64,000 nucleotides of DNA, taken from the NCBI GenBank assembly GCA_944323935.1, contig CALUUJ010000001.1, forward strand, positions 1 to 64,000. Direction: 5' to 3'. The position numbers and the translations under genes are program-made. Every line of letters begins with the position of its first letter. Within the stretch, counting starts at the first letter, position 1. This stretch comes from Candidatus Gastranaerophilales bacterium. GTDB lineage: Bacteria; Cyanobacteriota; Vampirovibrionia; Gastranaerophilales; Gastranaerophilaceae. Below the pieces are notes generated by a model that was given only the letters and a program-made list of their open reading frames with translations, was not told where the DNA came from and did no database searches. This document shows positions 45,456-56,800 of the stretch, one piece after another.

Positions 45456-47444
45456 TTATTGATATATTTTTTTATACATATGGTAACTTCTGAAAACTTT
45501 TTTTACATAGTTTTGAGTTTCTTCATAAGGAATTTCTTCTATAAATTCGTCATAGTCACTTATTCCGTATTTTTTCATCCAACGTCTTACAGAACCTTCT
45601 CCGCCATTATATGCAGCAACAACCATTAAATCATCATTAAATTGTTCTTTTAAATATTTTAGATAATTACACCCTATGAACATATTTATTCTTGGATTTT
45701 CTATATTTTGAAGATTATTTATATCCGATGTTAGCTTTGAAATCATATAATTTGCTGTTTGCGGCATAAGCTGCATTAAACCGATAGCACCTGTCGGACT
45801 TTTTGCATATTCATTGTAGTAACTTTCTTCTCTTATAATAGCTGCTATTAAAAATGGATCTAATTCTAATTTTTCACCCGCAATGTTTATTTCTTTCACC
45901 CAATGTCTTGGATATGCCAATTTATATGAGGCACTTATAAATGGTGGTTTTATATCCATCTTGTCTAATTCATCTCTTGCCAAAACTATAGATTGAGCTT
46001 TTTTATCTCTCTTTAGTGCGAACCAACTTTCTACAATGGGATTATTAAAATTAGCATCAGCCCATATTTCATAATCTCCCATTTCGAATAAAGTATTAAT
46101 CAATTTAATATCTTTTATTTCAAATTTTGATATAGAAATAGGAAATTCTATTTCTTCATTTTGTTCTGATATTTTATTTCTTTTATCAGAAGTCCAAAAG
46201 TTATTTTTCTTATTTAATAAATCTTCAGCTCTTAGACCATAGTAATTGTCAGGATATTTTGAATTGAGTTTTGATAAGTAATTATGAGCTTCGGACAATT
46301 TGTTTTGTTTTATTGCCGTTTTAGCAAGCCAAAAAGCCATCTTTGGTGTAGATTTTATATTCCTGTATGTTTTTATGTGTTGTATTGCTAATTTTTCAGC
46401 ATTTTCATAATCTTTCTTTTTATATTTATCCCAAAATACGTTCCATAAAGCATCAGGTGCATATTTACTTTCAGGATACTTTTGTATTATTTCGTTATAT
46501 AGAAGGTTCGCTTTTTCTGCAGAAGATATCTCTGCTATTCTATAAAGAATATAGTCTTCTCCTTTTAATGATTTTTCTTTTACTAAATTATAGATTTGTA
46601 ACCAGTTCTTTTTCTGTGAACCAATAAGGTAAGATGCATATATGTCATATATTTCATGCAAATTATCTTCTTCTGAAAAAGAAGCATATATAGGTAAACC
46701 GCTTTCTATTAATTTTTTTGCAATTACTTTGTTCCCTGCATAATGATTAGAAAGTACAAAATAATCCCAGCAATTTACAATTGGAATTTGTGATAAATAT
46801 TCCATTGCTTTTTTGTATTTCTCGTTTTTATAATATGCTTTACCTAATAATAATTTATCTTTTGAAGTTAGTTCTATATTGAGAGATGACAATTCCTCTG
46901 CGGCAGGTAAAATATATGATTTATTCAACGCTTTATCTGATAGCGCATATTCCAAATATCCTTTAAAGTATTCATATGCTTTATCTTTGTTATTATTCTT
47001 TTCTATTAGACCGAGATAAAAAACTTCTTCGGTCCCTAAGTTATTTGTTTGCTTATATAATTCTTCAAATTGAGTTTTAGCTTTTGTATATTGCTTTGAG
47101 TAAAAATAGCTTTTACCAAGATTTAATTTTGCTTTTATTTCGAAAATAGAATTTGGTAATTTTTCTAAAAATAATTCATATTTCATAACAGCAGTTCTGA
47201 AGTCGCCTAATTTCTGTGCACTTTTTGCCTGTTTATATAATGCTGCAGGGTATAACGGGCTAATCCATTTTATTTTTCCAAAATTATAATATGCATTTGA
47301 GTAATCTCCGTCGTTATAAAAATGAACACCTTGTTTATAGTATAGCGGAGAATTTTGAGTTATCTTATCATTGTATATAAGTACTGTTATAACACAAGGT
47401 ACAACTATAATTAATATTCCGATTATATATTTAAGATATTTCAT
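45456..47444 (-). CDS. Soluble-type lytic transglycosylase (Slt family) with TPR region
   Basis: Cleaves peptidoglycan glycan strands to 1,6-anhydro products. The 662-residue protein has an N-terminal hydrophobic anchor or signal (about 5-25). A long series of TPR-like helices (about 35-420, e.g. YYKQGVHFYNDGDYSNAYYNF) follows, then a C-terminal SLT domain with catalytic Glu540 in REESYYNE, GAIGLMQLMPQTA and AAYNGGEGSVRRW. It lies 53 bp after the diguanylate cyclase gene on the same strand. It acts in the periplasm. Confidence 0.92.
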   Translation of the reverse strand: MKYLKYIIGILIIVVPCVITVLIYNDKITQNSPLYYKQGVHFYNDGDYSNAYYNFGKIKWISPLYPAALYKQAKSAQKLGDFRTAVMKYELFLEKLPNSIFEIKAKLNLGKSYFYSKQYTKAKTQFEELYKQTNNLGTEEVFYLGLIEKNNNKDKAYEYFKGYLEYALSDKALNKSYILPAAEELSSLNIELTSKDKLLLGKAYYKNEKYKKAMEYLSQIPIVNCWDYFVLSNHYAGNKVIAKKLIESGLPIYASFSEEDNLHEIYDIYASYLIGSQKKNWLQIYNLVKEKSLKGEDYILYRIAEISSAEKANLLYNEIIQKYPESKYAPDALWNVFWDKYKKKDYENAEKLAIQHIKTYRNIKSTPKMAFWLAKTAIKQNKLSEAHNYLSKLNSKYPDNYYGLRAEDLLNKKNNFWTSDKRNKISEQNEEIEFPISISKFEIKDIKLINTLFEMGDYEIWADANFNNPIVESWFALKRDKKAQSIVLARDELDKMDIKPPFISASYKLAYPRHWVKEINIAGEKLELDPFLIAAIIREESYYNEYAKSPTGAIGLMQLMPQTANYMISKLTSDINNLQNIENPRINMFIGCNYLKYLKEQFNDDLMVVAAYNGGEGSVRRWMKKYGISDYDEFIEEIPYEETQNYVKKVFRSYHMYKKIYQ

Positions 47445-47497
47445 AAACTATTCTTTAAATTCCTTTTAATTATATATTATAAAATGTAAGTTTTGTT

Positions 47498-48937
47498 TTA
47501 TACAACAATAACTCTGTTTCTTCCTGTTGTTTTTGCTTCATACAAGGCTTTATCTGCTTTTTGTGAAAAGGTATTTGCGCTCATTGTATTATTGTATTCG
47601 CATACACCTATACTTGCAGTTACTTTTATATAGGATATACCATTTATCTCTGCTTCTTTTATATCCATTTTGGATTCTTCTATGACTTTTCTTAATCTTT
47701 GTGCAACTGATGTTGCTTCTGCAAGTTTTGTTTGTGGGAGTATTATAAAAAATTCTTCGCCGCCGTATCTGCAAGCTATATCATATTCTCTTATTTCATT
47801 TTTTATAACTTCTGAAACTTGCTTTAATACGCAATCACCTGCTGCGTGTCCATAGGTATCATTTACCTTCTTGAAATAATCTACGTCAATCATCATACAG
47901 CATAATGGAATATTATTTCTTTTACTGTTTGATACTTCTTGTTTTAATCTTATTTCAAACTGTCTTCTGTTATTTAAGCCTGTTAATGCATCTAATGTTG
48001 CATATTTTAATACTTCTGCATATACATTTGCTCTATGTATTGTTAGACCTGATTGTCTTGTCAATTGTGTAAGGTAATCTATATCTTTTTGCAGAAGTTT
48101 TTCTATATTGCTATATGCTACAATTGCCCCTAATATATTTTCTTCGCTTATAAGAGGGAAAACACCTATTTTACTATTTTCAGATAATATAAACTCTGTA
48201 GTTTGATTTATTTTTTCCAATAATTTATATACATTTTCATCTTTGCAAGCATTGGGCCATACAAGTTTATATTTGTCTTCTTTGTATATAAATATATATA
48301 TTAAATGTGAGGTCATAAATCTGTCTATCATTTCTCCGATTAATGGAATAATATATGATAGTTCATATTGGCTTTCTATTATCTTAGCTATGTCCTTCAT
48401 TGCTTTATAGAAGTTCAGGCTTATTTCCATTTGCTCATTTAATATATAGTTTATAATTGCACCTGATATTAACTTTGATGAAATATTCAAAATGGTAAAA
48501 AATTCTTTTGTAAATGCATTTTTTTCTGTATAGATATTCATTAATCCAAAAACTTCGCCGTTTGAAACAAGCGGATACATTATATTATTTTGTTCTGATT
48601 TTAATTCAAGTATTCTGTATTGTTCTTCTTCGTTTAAATCACAGTCAAATTCAGATTCATTAAAGAAAAATTTTGTTCCCTCTGTAATTGCAAGACTTCC
48701 GTATATTGTATTTATTCCTTTCTCCTTGATATCACTATCAAAAAGTTTCCAGTCACATACAAAATCTCTTAAAGCCATATTATTATTATCCCATATTACA
48801 AATTCGGCTTTGTCTATATTGAGATATGCTCTGAATAGTTTGTTTATCTCGCCAATTGTATTTGATGGTGAGATTTTTTTAGTTAATATGCTTGATAGTT
48901 TATTTAAAAAATCTATATTTTTTTCTTTTTGCAGCAT
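47498..48937 (-). CDS. GAF-GGDEF diguanylate cyclase
   Basis: Makes c-di-GMP from two GTP. The 479-residue protein has two regulatory regions of GAF type (about 20-160 and 175-305) and a C-terminal GGDEF domain. The latter shows DALTGLNNRRQFE, MIDVDYFKKVNDTYGHAAGD and an intact active site RYGGEEFFIILP. An RxxD product-inhibition site (REYD) sits five residues before GGEEF. I chose the ATG at 48937, just after the TPR gene stop. A TTG at 48952 overlapping that gene is the alternative. It may be counterpart to the degenerate HD-GYP protein at 21-22.7 kb. Confidence 0.93.
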   Translation of the reverse strand: MLQKEKNIDFLNKLSSILTKKISPSNTIGEINKLFRAYLNIDKAEFVIWDNNNMALRDFVCDWKLFDSDIKEKGINTIYGSLAITEGTKFFFNESEFDCDLNEEEQYRILELKSEQNNIMYPLVSNGEVFGLMNIYTEKNAFTKEFFTILNISSKLISGAIINYILNEQMEISLNFYKAMKDIAKIIESQYELSYIIPLIGEMIDRFMTSHLIYIFIYKEDKYKLVWPNACKDENVYKLLEKINQTTEFILSENSKIGVFPLISEENILGAIVAYSNIEKLLQKDIDYLTQLTRQSGLTIHRANVYAEVLKYATLDALTGLNNRRQFEIRLKQEVSNSKRNNIPLCCMMIDVDYFKKVNDTYGHAAGDCVLKQVSEVIKNEIREYDIACRYGGEEFFIILPQTKLAEATSVAQRLRKVIEESKMDIKEAEINGISYIKVTASIGVCEYNNTMSANTFSQKADKALYEAKTTGRNRVIVV

Positions 48938-48938
48938 T

Positions 48939-50009
48939 TTAAGTTTCTTCAAATCTTTTGCCGTAGGTACATTTTAAAAGGTCATTCATTTTAAAATTTT
49001 TCTGTTTTGATACGATAACTTTTCCGTGTGAATAAGTTATATCTTCATCTTTTAATGCAGTTATTTCATTTCGTTCTTTTAGATATTCATAATCGCCCTC
49101 GTTGAGAATTCTTCTTTTTATTTCATTTATTATACCGAATATATATTTATTCTTTGAGTCATTGCCATAATAGTCAAGCAATATTGTAGTTCTCTCTAAT
49201 TCTGTAAGAGCTTCTTTATTTAGATTCATAGTTCTTAGAAGAAGTGCAAAATTATAATGTGCTTCAAAACTGTCCGGTTTTATATTTATTGCTTTACAGT
49301 ATTCATTTGCGGCTGAATTATAATCTCCTAAAAGATGATTTGTTAGTGCTAAATTGTAAGTATTATCATAATTATCTTTTAAATATTTTTCAGCATTTTT
49401 ATATGATTCTTTTGCTTTTTTTAAGTATTTTATTGCTGTACTTGATTTATCTCCCATATATACAGCTTTACCTCTGTAAGCTAATCCCATATTGTAGTAT
49501 GCAAGGCCTTTATTCTCTTTTGTTGTTTTCTTATTGTTATATACAAATGGAATATTTATTATAAATGGGCTTGTATTTACTATTCTTCCATATTCTTGAA
49601 TGGCTTTGTCATAGTCTGCCATTTTTTCGGATAAGATTATTCCTAAATCCATTCTGCAAACCATAAAATTGGGACTGTATTTTAAAGCATTTTCATATGC
49701 ATTTACTGCTTCATAATAATTTTCAAAACTTACATATATATTCCCCAGATTACAGCTGGCTCTTGAGTGACCCGGATAATTTTTTAATGCAATCTTATAG
49801 TTATCAATTGCTTTTTGGTATTTCTTATTTTTATATGCTTTGTCTCCTTTGTGGACATAATAAAAACCTATACATTTATGATATTGTACAAAATACCAAT
49901 CCCGGCAAAAATATAGAGAAAGAAAAAATGCAACCATAAGTATGGATAAAATGATTTTTGTTATTCTTAGTTTTAAAAGTTTTATTATTAAGTTCACACC
50001 ATACCTCAT
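48939..50009 (-). CDS. Membrane-anchored TPR protein
   Basis: The 356-residue protein has an N-terminal TM helix (about 12-34 of the chosen start, IIKLLKLRITKIILSILMVAFFLSLYF). Five to seven TPR motifs follow (e.g. GDKAYKNKKYQKAIDNYKIALKNYPGHSRASCNLGNIY, given here only as a position guide: about 53-90). Earlier in-frame starts up to 50060 lie inside a perfect hairpin and are unlikely. A GTG at 49997, 6 nt after GAGG, is an equally good start. It sits between gyrB and the diguanylate cyclase gene. TPRs suggest a scaffold for envelope protein complexes. Confidence 0.82.
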   Translation of the reverse strand: MRYGVNLIIKLLKLRITKIILSILMVAFFLSLYFCRDWYFVQYHKCIGFYYVHKGDKAYKNKKYQKAIDNYKIALKNYPGHSRASCNLGNIYVSFENYYEAVNAYENALKYSPNFMVCRMDLGIILSEKMADYDKAIQEYGRIVNTSPFIINIPFVYNNKKTTKENKGLAYYNMGLAYRGKAVYMGDKSSTAIKYLKKAKESYKNAEKYLKDNYDNTYNLALTNHLLGDYNSAANEYCKAINIKPDSFEAHYNFALLLRTMNLNKEALTELERTTILLDYYGNDSKNKYIFGIINEIKRRILNEGDYEYLKERNEITALKDEDITYSHGKVIVSKQKNFKMNDLLKCTYGKRFEET

Positions 50010-50015
50010 ATTTAT

Positions 50016-50053
50016 AGCCATATCGTGCATATTTAAAGATGCACGATATGGCT
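50016..50053 (-). other. 15-bp perfect hairpin between gyrB and the TPR gene
   Basis: Arms AGCCATATCGTGCAT (50016-50030) and its complement (50039-50053) surround an 8-nt loop. On the minus strand no T run follows, so it is a poor intrinsic terminator. It may be an mRNA processing or stability element between the two genes. Confidence 0.6.
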
Positions 50054-50065
50054 GTTTCAATATTA

Positions 50066-52516
<2,451 letters not shown>

Positions 52517-52660
52517 TTAAACCCCAACTCTACTCGTCGTTAATATTGTACTACAAAAATTACCTCAATGCCATTTTATTACTATTACTTAACTGTTTAT
52601 AAAAATGTTAAAACGGGGAATTAAAAAATTAGTAATTTAAACAAGGAGAAAAGCTAAATA

Positions 52661-53284
52661 ATGTTATTTAAAAGAAAATGTAAAATCACGTTTATAAGAC
52701 ACGGAGCCACAATAAATACAGAAGAAAATCGTTTCTTTGATGATGAGAATTATCCTGCTATAAATGCCAATGGTAAATATGAAATTGAAAAGATTTCACA
52801 GTGGGTTTATAATAAAGGGCTTAAAATCGATAAAATATATGCAAGTTCTGCTTTAAGAACTGTTCAAAGCGCACAAATTTTATCTGATATTTGTGAACAT
52901 GATTTTGAAATTTTGCCTGATTTGTCAAACAGAAAATCAGGTGAGTGGAGTGGTTTGTCTTTTGAAGATATAACTGTAAAATATCCTAATTTGCTTGATA
53001 AGTTTCATGAAGATCCGGAAAATTTCTGTCCAAAAGGTGCTGAATCTCTTGATAGTTTTAACAAAAGAGTTGATAAAGTCCTAAATAAAATTATTGCTGA
53101 TAACTTACATAAACGCTTGATTATTGTCACTCATGGCGAAGTAATTCAAGCAGCTGTTGCAAATGCTTTGAATATTCCGCATAATAGTCAGTTTAAGCTA
53201 TATGTGCCTACAGGCAGCGCTACTCAAATAAGTTATTTTGAAGATTTTGCCAGTTTGGTGTATTATTCTTATATTCCTATATAA
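52661..53284 (+). CDS. Histidine phosphatase family protein
   Basis: The 207-residue protein is of the phosphoglycerate-mutase-like branch. The catalytic RHG motif (TFIRHGATINTEEN), the second Arg in SSALRTVQSAQ, the acidic SGEWSGLSFEDI and the second His in IVTHGEVIQA are all present. Substrate could be a phospho-sugar, alpha-ribazole phosphate or another small phosphate ester; none can be chosen from sequence. AAGGAG lies 12 nt upstream of the ATG. It is 10 bp ahead of the acetyltransferase gene. Confidence 0.9.
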   Translation: MLFKRKCKITFIRHGATINTEENRFFDDENYPAINANGKYEIEKISQWVYNKGLKIDKIYASSALRTVQSAQILSDICEHDFEILPDLSNRKSGEWSGLSFEDITVKYPNLLDKFHEDPENFCPKGAESLDSFNKRVDKVLNKIIADNLHKRLIIVTHGEVIQAAVANALNIPHNSQFKLYVPTGSATQISYFEDFASLVYYSYIPI

Positions 53285-53294
53285 GAGGTAAATT

Positions 53295-53786
53295 ATGAAC
53301 TTTTTAAATATAAAAACTGAAGAAGAAGTAAAACAGCTAGCTCAATTGACTTCTGAAATTTGGCACGAATATTGGCCTGTAATACTTTCTGATGAACAAA
53401 TTGATTATATGATTGATAAATTCCAATCCTATGCCGCTATTAAAGAACAATTGGAAAATGAAAGATATATCTACAATATTTTGGAAGATAACGGTAATAT
53501 AATAGGTTATTTTGGCGTTTCTATTAAAGATGATTACCTTTTTCTTTCAAAACTATACATAAAGAAAGATTTTAGAGGTTTAGGTTGTGGAAAAGGAGCT
53601 TTTAATAAAATTAAACAAATTGCTCTTCAACACAATAAAAAATCTATTCAACTTACTGTAAATAAAAACAATTTAAATACTATTAAAGCCTATGAAAAAT
53701 GGGGATTTCATACAATTGATTCCGTTGTTACCGATATAGGAAAAGGCTTTGTTATGGATGATTATATTATGGAGTTTAAATTATAG
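53295..53786 (+). CDS. GNAT family N-acetyltransferase
   Basis: The 163-residue protein has the acetyl-CoA pyrophosphate-binding motif A (LYIKKDFRGLGCGKGAFNK) and the GNAT C-terminal NKNNLNTIKAYEKWGFH. Substrate unknown; small-molecule amine acetylation is the family's usual role. It lies 10 bp after the histidine phosphatase gene with an AGAGG site. Its end overlaps the convergent ZIP transporter gene by 6 bp. Confidence 0.92.
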   Translation: MNFLNIKTEEEVKQLAQLTSEIWHEYWPVILSDEQIDYMIDKFQSYAAIKEQLENERYIYNILEDNGNIIGYFGVSIKDDYLFLSKLYIKKDFRGLGCGKGAFNKIKQIALQHNKKSIQLTVNKNNLNTIKAYEKWGFHTIDSVVTDIGKGFVMDDYIMEFKL

Positions 53787-54563
53787 AAAAATTAATCCTA
53801 AACTCATAATTAACATTCCAGATACGATACCAATAATTACGTGATGGTTTTCACCGTATTCTCTTGCTAAAGGTAACAATGTATCAAATGAAATATATAC
53901 CATTATACCAGCGACGGCTGCAGTCATTATGCCTATTGCTTGATCCGGCATTATTGTTCTTAAAAGCAAAACTCCGATTAATCCGCCTATAGGTTCAGAT
54001 ATTCCTGATAGAAACGTATATAAAATAGCTAATCTTTTTTTACCTGTAGAGTGAAAAATAGGAAGTGCTATAGCTATTCCTTCTGGAATATTGTGTATAG
54101 CAATTGCTATTGCAACGGGGATACCCAATCTTAAATCTTGGCTGGATACTAAAAATGTTGCGATACCTTCAGGGAAATTATGCAATGTCACCGCAAGTGC
54201 GGTAATTAACCCTGCTCTTCTTATTTTTTGTCTTTGACATTTCTTTGATGTATTTAAAAAGTCTGATTCAATATGATCAGGTATAAAATAGTCTATGAGA
54301 ATTGCAATAATGATACCAAATAAGAAACCAATAAACGCTAATACTTTTGATGGGATTGAACTATAAAAACTGCTTAGCATTTGCGGTGCTTCATTCATAA
54401 GTTCGCTTAGACTTATATAAACCATTACGCCGGCAGAAAAGCCTAAACCTATAGAAAGAGCTTTCAGGTTATTTCTTTTTACAAAGAAAGTGATAAACCC
54501 TCCCAATAATGTCGACATTCCGGCAAATAAAGTTAAAATTAACGGTAATATATAGTTACTCAT
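53781..54563 (-). CDS. ZIP family metal transporter (ZupT-like)
   Basis: Inner-membrane divalent metal importer (Zn, possibly Fe/Mn). The 260-residue protein has about eight TM helices and both metal-binding motifs, TLHNFPEGIATFLV and IHNIPEGIAIALP, with a polar linker after TM3. I chose the ATG at 54563. It has no Shine-Dalgarno, but TACGAT (-10-like) ends 6 nt upstream, suggesting a leaderless mRNA. An ATG at 54596 would extend into the divergent promoter region. Confidence 0.92.
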   Translation of the reverse strand: MSNYILPLILTLFAGMSTLLGGFITFFVKRNNLKALSIGLGFSAGVMVYISLSELMNEAPQMLSSFYSSIPSKVLAFIGFLFGIIIAILIDYFIPDHIESDFLNTSKKCQRQKIRRAGLITALAVTLHNFPEGIATFLVSSQDLRLGIPVAIAIAIHNIPEGIAIALPIFHSTGKKRLAILYTFLSGISEPIGGLIGVLLLRTIMPDQAIGIMTAAVAGIMVYISFDTLLPLAREYGENHHVIIGIVSGMLIMSLGLIFL

Positions 54564-54569
54564 ACGAAT

Positions 54570-54575
54570 ATCGTA
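54570..54575 (-). promoter_or_regulatory. -10-like box six bases before the ZIP transporter start
   Basis: On the minus strand TACGAT is followed by six bases and the ATG. No Shine-Dalgarno is present. Confidence 0.35.
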
Positions 54576-54628
54576 GCACAAAAACTTATATTGCAATCAA
54601 CTATCTTTTTTTATTGTAAATAATCATA

Positions 54629-54634
54629 TATAAT
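54629..54634 (+). promoter_or_regulatory. -10 box six bases before the gspF-like start
   Basis: A perfect TATAAT is followed by TGCTTT and the ATG at 54641. No Shine-Dalgarno is present and the -35 is poor. Confidence 0.45.
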
Positions 54635-54640
54635 TGCTTT

Positions 54641-55834
54641 ATGGCTAGGTTTTTTTATAGAGTTAAAAATAAGCAAAATAAGGTTGCTCAAGGTTTCATT
54701 AATGCTTCTGGTATATCTGAAGCTGCTCTTAAACTTGAAAAACAAGGGTACACTATACTGGAAATAAAAGAGGAGTTTAGAAATACATTAAGTAATAAAG
54801 GAATAATTTTATCTGATAGTATATTACCTTTTTCTCTTCAAGAAAAAAAAGAGTTTTTTAATTCTTTCTATTTTTTATATAAATCAGCGCTTCCTGTTCT
54901 TGATATTTTTAAGTCAATTGCAAATTCATCTACAAAACAACAGGTTAAATTGTTCGCTTCTTATATTGTAAAAAAAATAGAAAAAGGAAAATCTTTAAAA
55001 GAAGCAATGGCTAATTATTCTAATGTCCTTGGTAAAGCATATACGGCTTTAATTGTTGCAGGAGAACAAGCAGGTAAATTAGACGAAATACTTTCTGATA
55101 TATTAATAAACATCAAAAGAGAAGAAGAAATAAAATCAAATTTAATTGGTAAATTAACATACCCGACTTGCATTTTTTTTATGGCTATTGCCGTTGCATT
55201 ACTTTTTAAGTTCTTTATACTTAAAGCTTTTTCTCTTATGGGTACAGGGGTTTGTTTTTCGGCTTTACTTATGTTGTTAGTTACAGCAATTATGAAAATT
55301 ATAGTTATTTTTGCTGTTTTCTTAGCAGGATGTTTTTATACATACAAAAATAAAAGACTTTTTAATAATTTTATTTCTTTTATTCTGAATATTAGAATAT
55401 TTGGGAATTTGATGAAGTGCTATTATTTTTTGAATTTCTTTTCTGTCTTTTCGCTTGCATATTCTGCAGGCATTACATCTGCTGAATCAATCAATTTGTC
55501 TGCTTCAGTAATTAATGTGCCAGAGATAAATAACAAGTTAAAAAAAGCAGAAAATATGGTATACAATGGATGCGAAGTTGCTACAGCGCTTGGTGTTACG
55601 GGGTTATTTTCAAGTTATGCGATGTCTCAAATTACTGCAGGTGAAAAAGCCGGAGAACTTGATAAAATGTTAAAAACCGTTGCATTAGACTATAAAAATA
55701 AATTAGAAGTTTCTATGAATGTACTTTTACAGATTGTAGAACCTATTATGCTGGTATTTGTTGGTATATTAGTTGCAGTAATTGTAATAAACGGATATAA
55801 AGCATATTTTGGCAGCCTTTTTTCAATGTTTTAA
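54641..55834 (+). CDS. Type II secretion / type IV pilus inner-membrane protein (GspF/PilC family)
   Basis: The 397-residue protein has two T2SSF domains. The N-terminal cytoplasmic domain begins FFYRVKNKQNKVAQGFINA and contains VAGEQAGKLDEIL. TM helices lie at about 175-195 and 205-230, and the second domain has the parallel TAGEKAGELDKML, with a final TM near the C-terminus. It would form the platform that the assembly ATPase acts on. No ATPase, pilin or secretin gene is adjacent, so it is isolated from a full locus in this window. It is probably leaderless. Confidence 0.93.
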   Translation: MARFFYRVKNKQNKVAQGFINASGISEAALKLEKQGYTILEIKEEFRNTLSNKGIILSDSILPFSLQEKKEFFNSFYFLYKSALPVLDIFKSIANSSTKQQVKLFASYIVKKIEKGKSLKEAMANYSNVLGKAYTALIVAGEQAGKLDEILSDILINIKREEEIKSNLIGKLTYPTCIFFMAIAVALLFKFFILKAFSLMGTGVCFSALLMLLVTAIMKIIVIFAVFLAGCFYTYKNKRLFNNFISFILNIRIFGNLMKCYYFLNFFSVFSLAYSAGITSAESINLSASVINVPEINNKLKKAENMVYNGCEVATALGVTGLFSSYAMSQITAGEKAGELDKMLKTVALDYKNKLEVSMNVLLQIVEPIMLVFVGILVAVIVINGYKAYFGSLFSMF

Positions 55835-55912
55835 CAGTTATAAAAATTACGAAACTCCATATAGAGTTGCATATTTTAAATATCCCCAAAAGAGGTAGGA
55901 AATTTTCTAAAG

Positions 55913-56128
55913 TTAATCTTTAAAATCAAATAAATCTTTTACTTCAATTCCAAGATTGTCTGCAATTATTTTTAATTTTGAAGCAGTTACATCTGTTTTG
56001 GCAAGCTCAATTAAGCTTATCATTGCTCTTGAAATTCCATTAACTCCTATATCATCTTGAGTTAAGTTTTTTTCTTTTCTGATTCTTTTTAATTGTTTTG
56101 CTAATTTTTCTAAAAAAGGCTTGTCCAT
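55913..56128 (-). CDS. Small XRE family regulator
   Basis: The 71-residue protein is a bare Cro/CI HTH domain. LAKQLKRIRKEKNLTQDDIG is followed by SRAMISLIELAKTDVTASKLKIIADNLGIEVKDLF. No extra domain is present. It follows the 74-residue XRE gene by 32 bp in the same direction, so the two are probably co-transcribed. No toxin-like partner is evident nearby. Confidence 0.85.
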   Translation of the reverse strand: MDKPFLEKLAKQLKRIRKEKNLTQDDIGVNGISRAMISLIELAKTDVTASKLKIIADNLGIEVKDLFDFKD

Positions 56129-56160
56129 TTTTTTTATATTAAACTATGTATTATATTAAA

Positions 56161-56385
56161 TTATTCTGTAAATAATTCTTTTATTGATATTTCAAAATAA
56201 TTTGCAATTAGTGTCAATTTATCTATTGTTATATTTATTTTGCTTTTTTCTAATTTTGAAATATATGAATTATCAAAGCCTAATGCAAGAGATAATTCCT
56301 CTCTTCTTATATTTCTTTTAGTTCTTAATTTAATTATATTTTTTGCTAAAAGTTCTCTATTTGAAAATTTATTATCTTGACTCAT
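56161..56385 (-). CDS. Small XRE family regulator
   Basis: The 74-residue protein is a single HTH_3 domain: LLAKNIIKLRTKRNIRREEL, then LGFDNSYISKLEKSKINITIDKLTLIANYFEISIKELF. It is divergent from the HAD-like gene at 56438 and lies upstream of the second small XRE gene. Tandem XRE pairs occur in mobile-element control, but no integrase or other mobile gene is seen here. Confidence 0.85.
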   Translation of the reverse strand: MSQDNKFSNRELLAKNIIKLRTKRNIRREELSLALGFDNSYISKLEKSKINITIDKLTLIANYFEISIKELFTE

Positions 56386-56437
56386 ATTCCAATTATGTGA
56401 TATGTTGTTTTTTATTTACAGGAATAACAGTCCAATT

Positions 56438-56773
56438 ATGCATAAGAAAAAAATACTAATTGATTTAGACGGTGTATTAAACCAATATGGTAAAGAAAAA
56501 TTTGATGAAAACTATATTCCAAATTTAAAAATTGGAGCAAAAGAGTTTATTCAAAAATTGTCAAATGATTTTGAATTATACTTGTTTACAAGCAGAAATC
56601 TTTTACTTGCAAGTAAATGGTTGATAAATAATGATTTAGATAAGTACTTTAAAGATATAACTAATATTAAAATACCATCTTTTCTTTATATTGATGATAG
56701 AACAATTTGTTTTAAAGGTGATTTTAATAATACTCTTTACGAAATATCTAATTTTAACCCATATTGGAAATGA
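56438..56773 (+). CDS. Small HAD-like hydrolase
   Basis: The 111-residue protein carries HAD motif I LIDLDGVLNQYG (Asp nucleophile DxDG), motif II YLFTSRN and motif IV FLYIDDRTICF. A cap domain is absent, so it is a minimal HAD fold, similar in pattern to small phosphatase or 5'-nucleotidase-like proteins. Substrate unknown. I chose the ATG at 56438; an ATG at 56402 would add 12 hydrophobic residues. Neither start has a good ribosome-binding site. Confidence 0.75.
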   Translation: MHKKKILIDLDGVLNQYGKEKFDENYIPNLKIGAKEFIQKLSNDFELYLFTSRNLLLASKWLINNDLDKYFKDITNIKIPSFLYIDDRTICFKGDFNNTLYEISNFNPYWK

Positions 56774-56800
56774 TTAATAGTTCTTGATTTTGTTTATCAC

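Noticed and set aside
55913-56385. Tandem small XRE genes as a sign of a mobile element or toxin-antitoxin pair
   Set aside because: No integrase, att-like repeat or toxin-like small gene is nearby, and neighbours are ordinary chromosomal genes.
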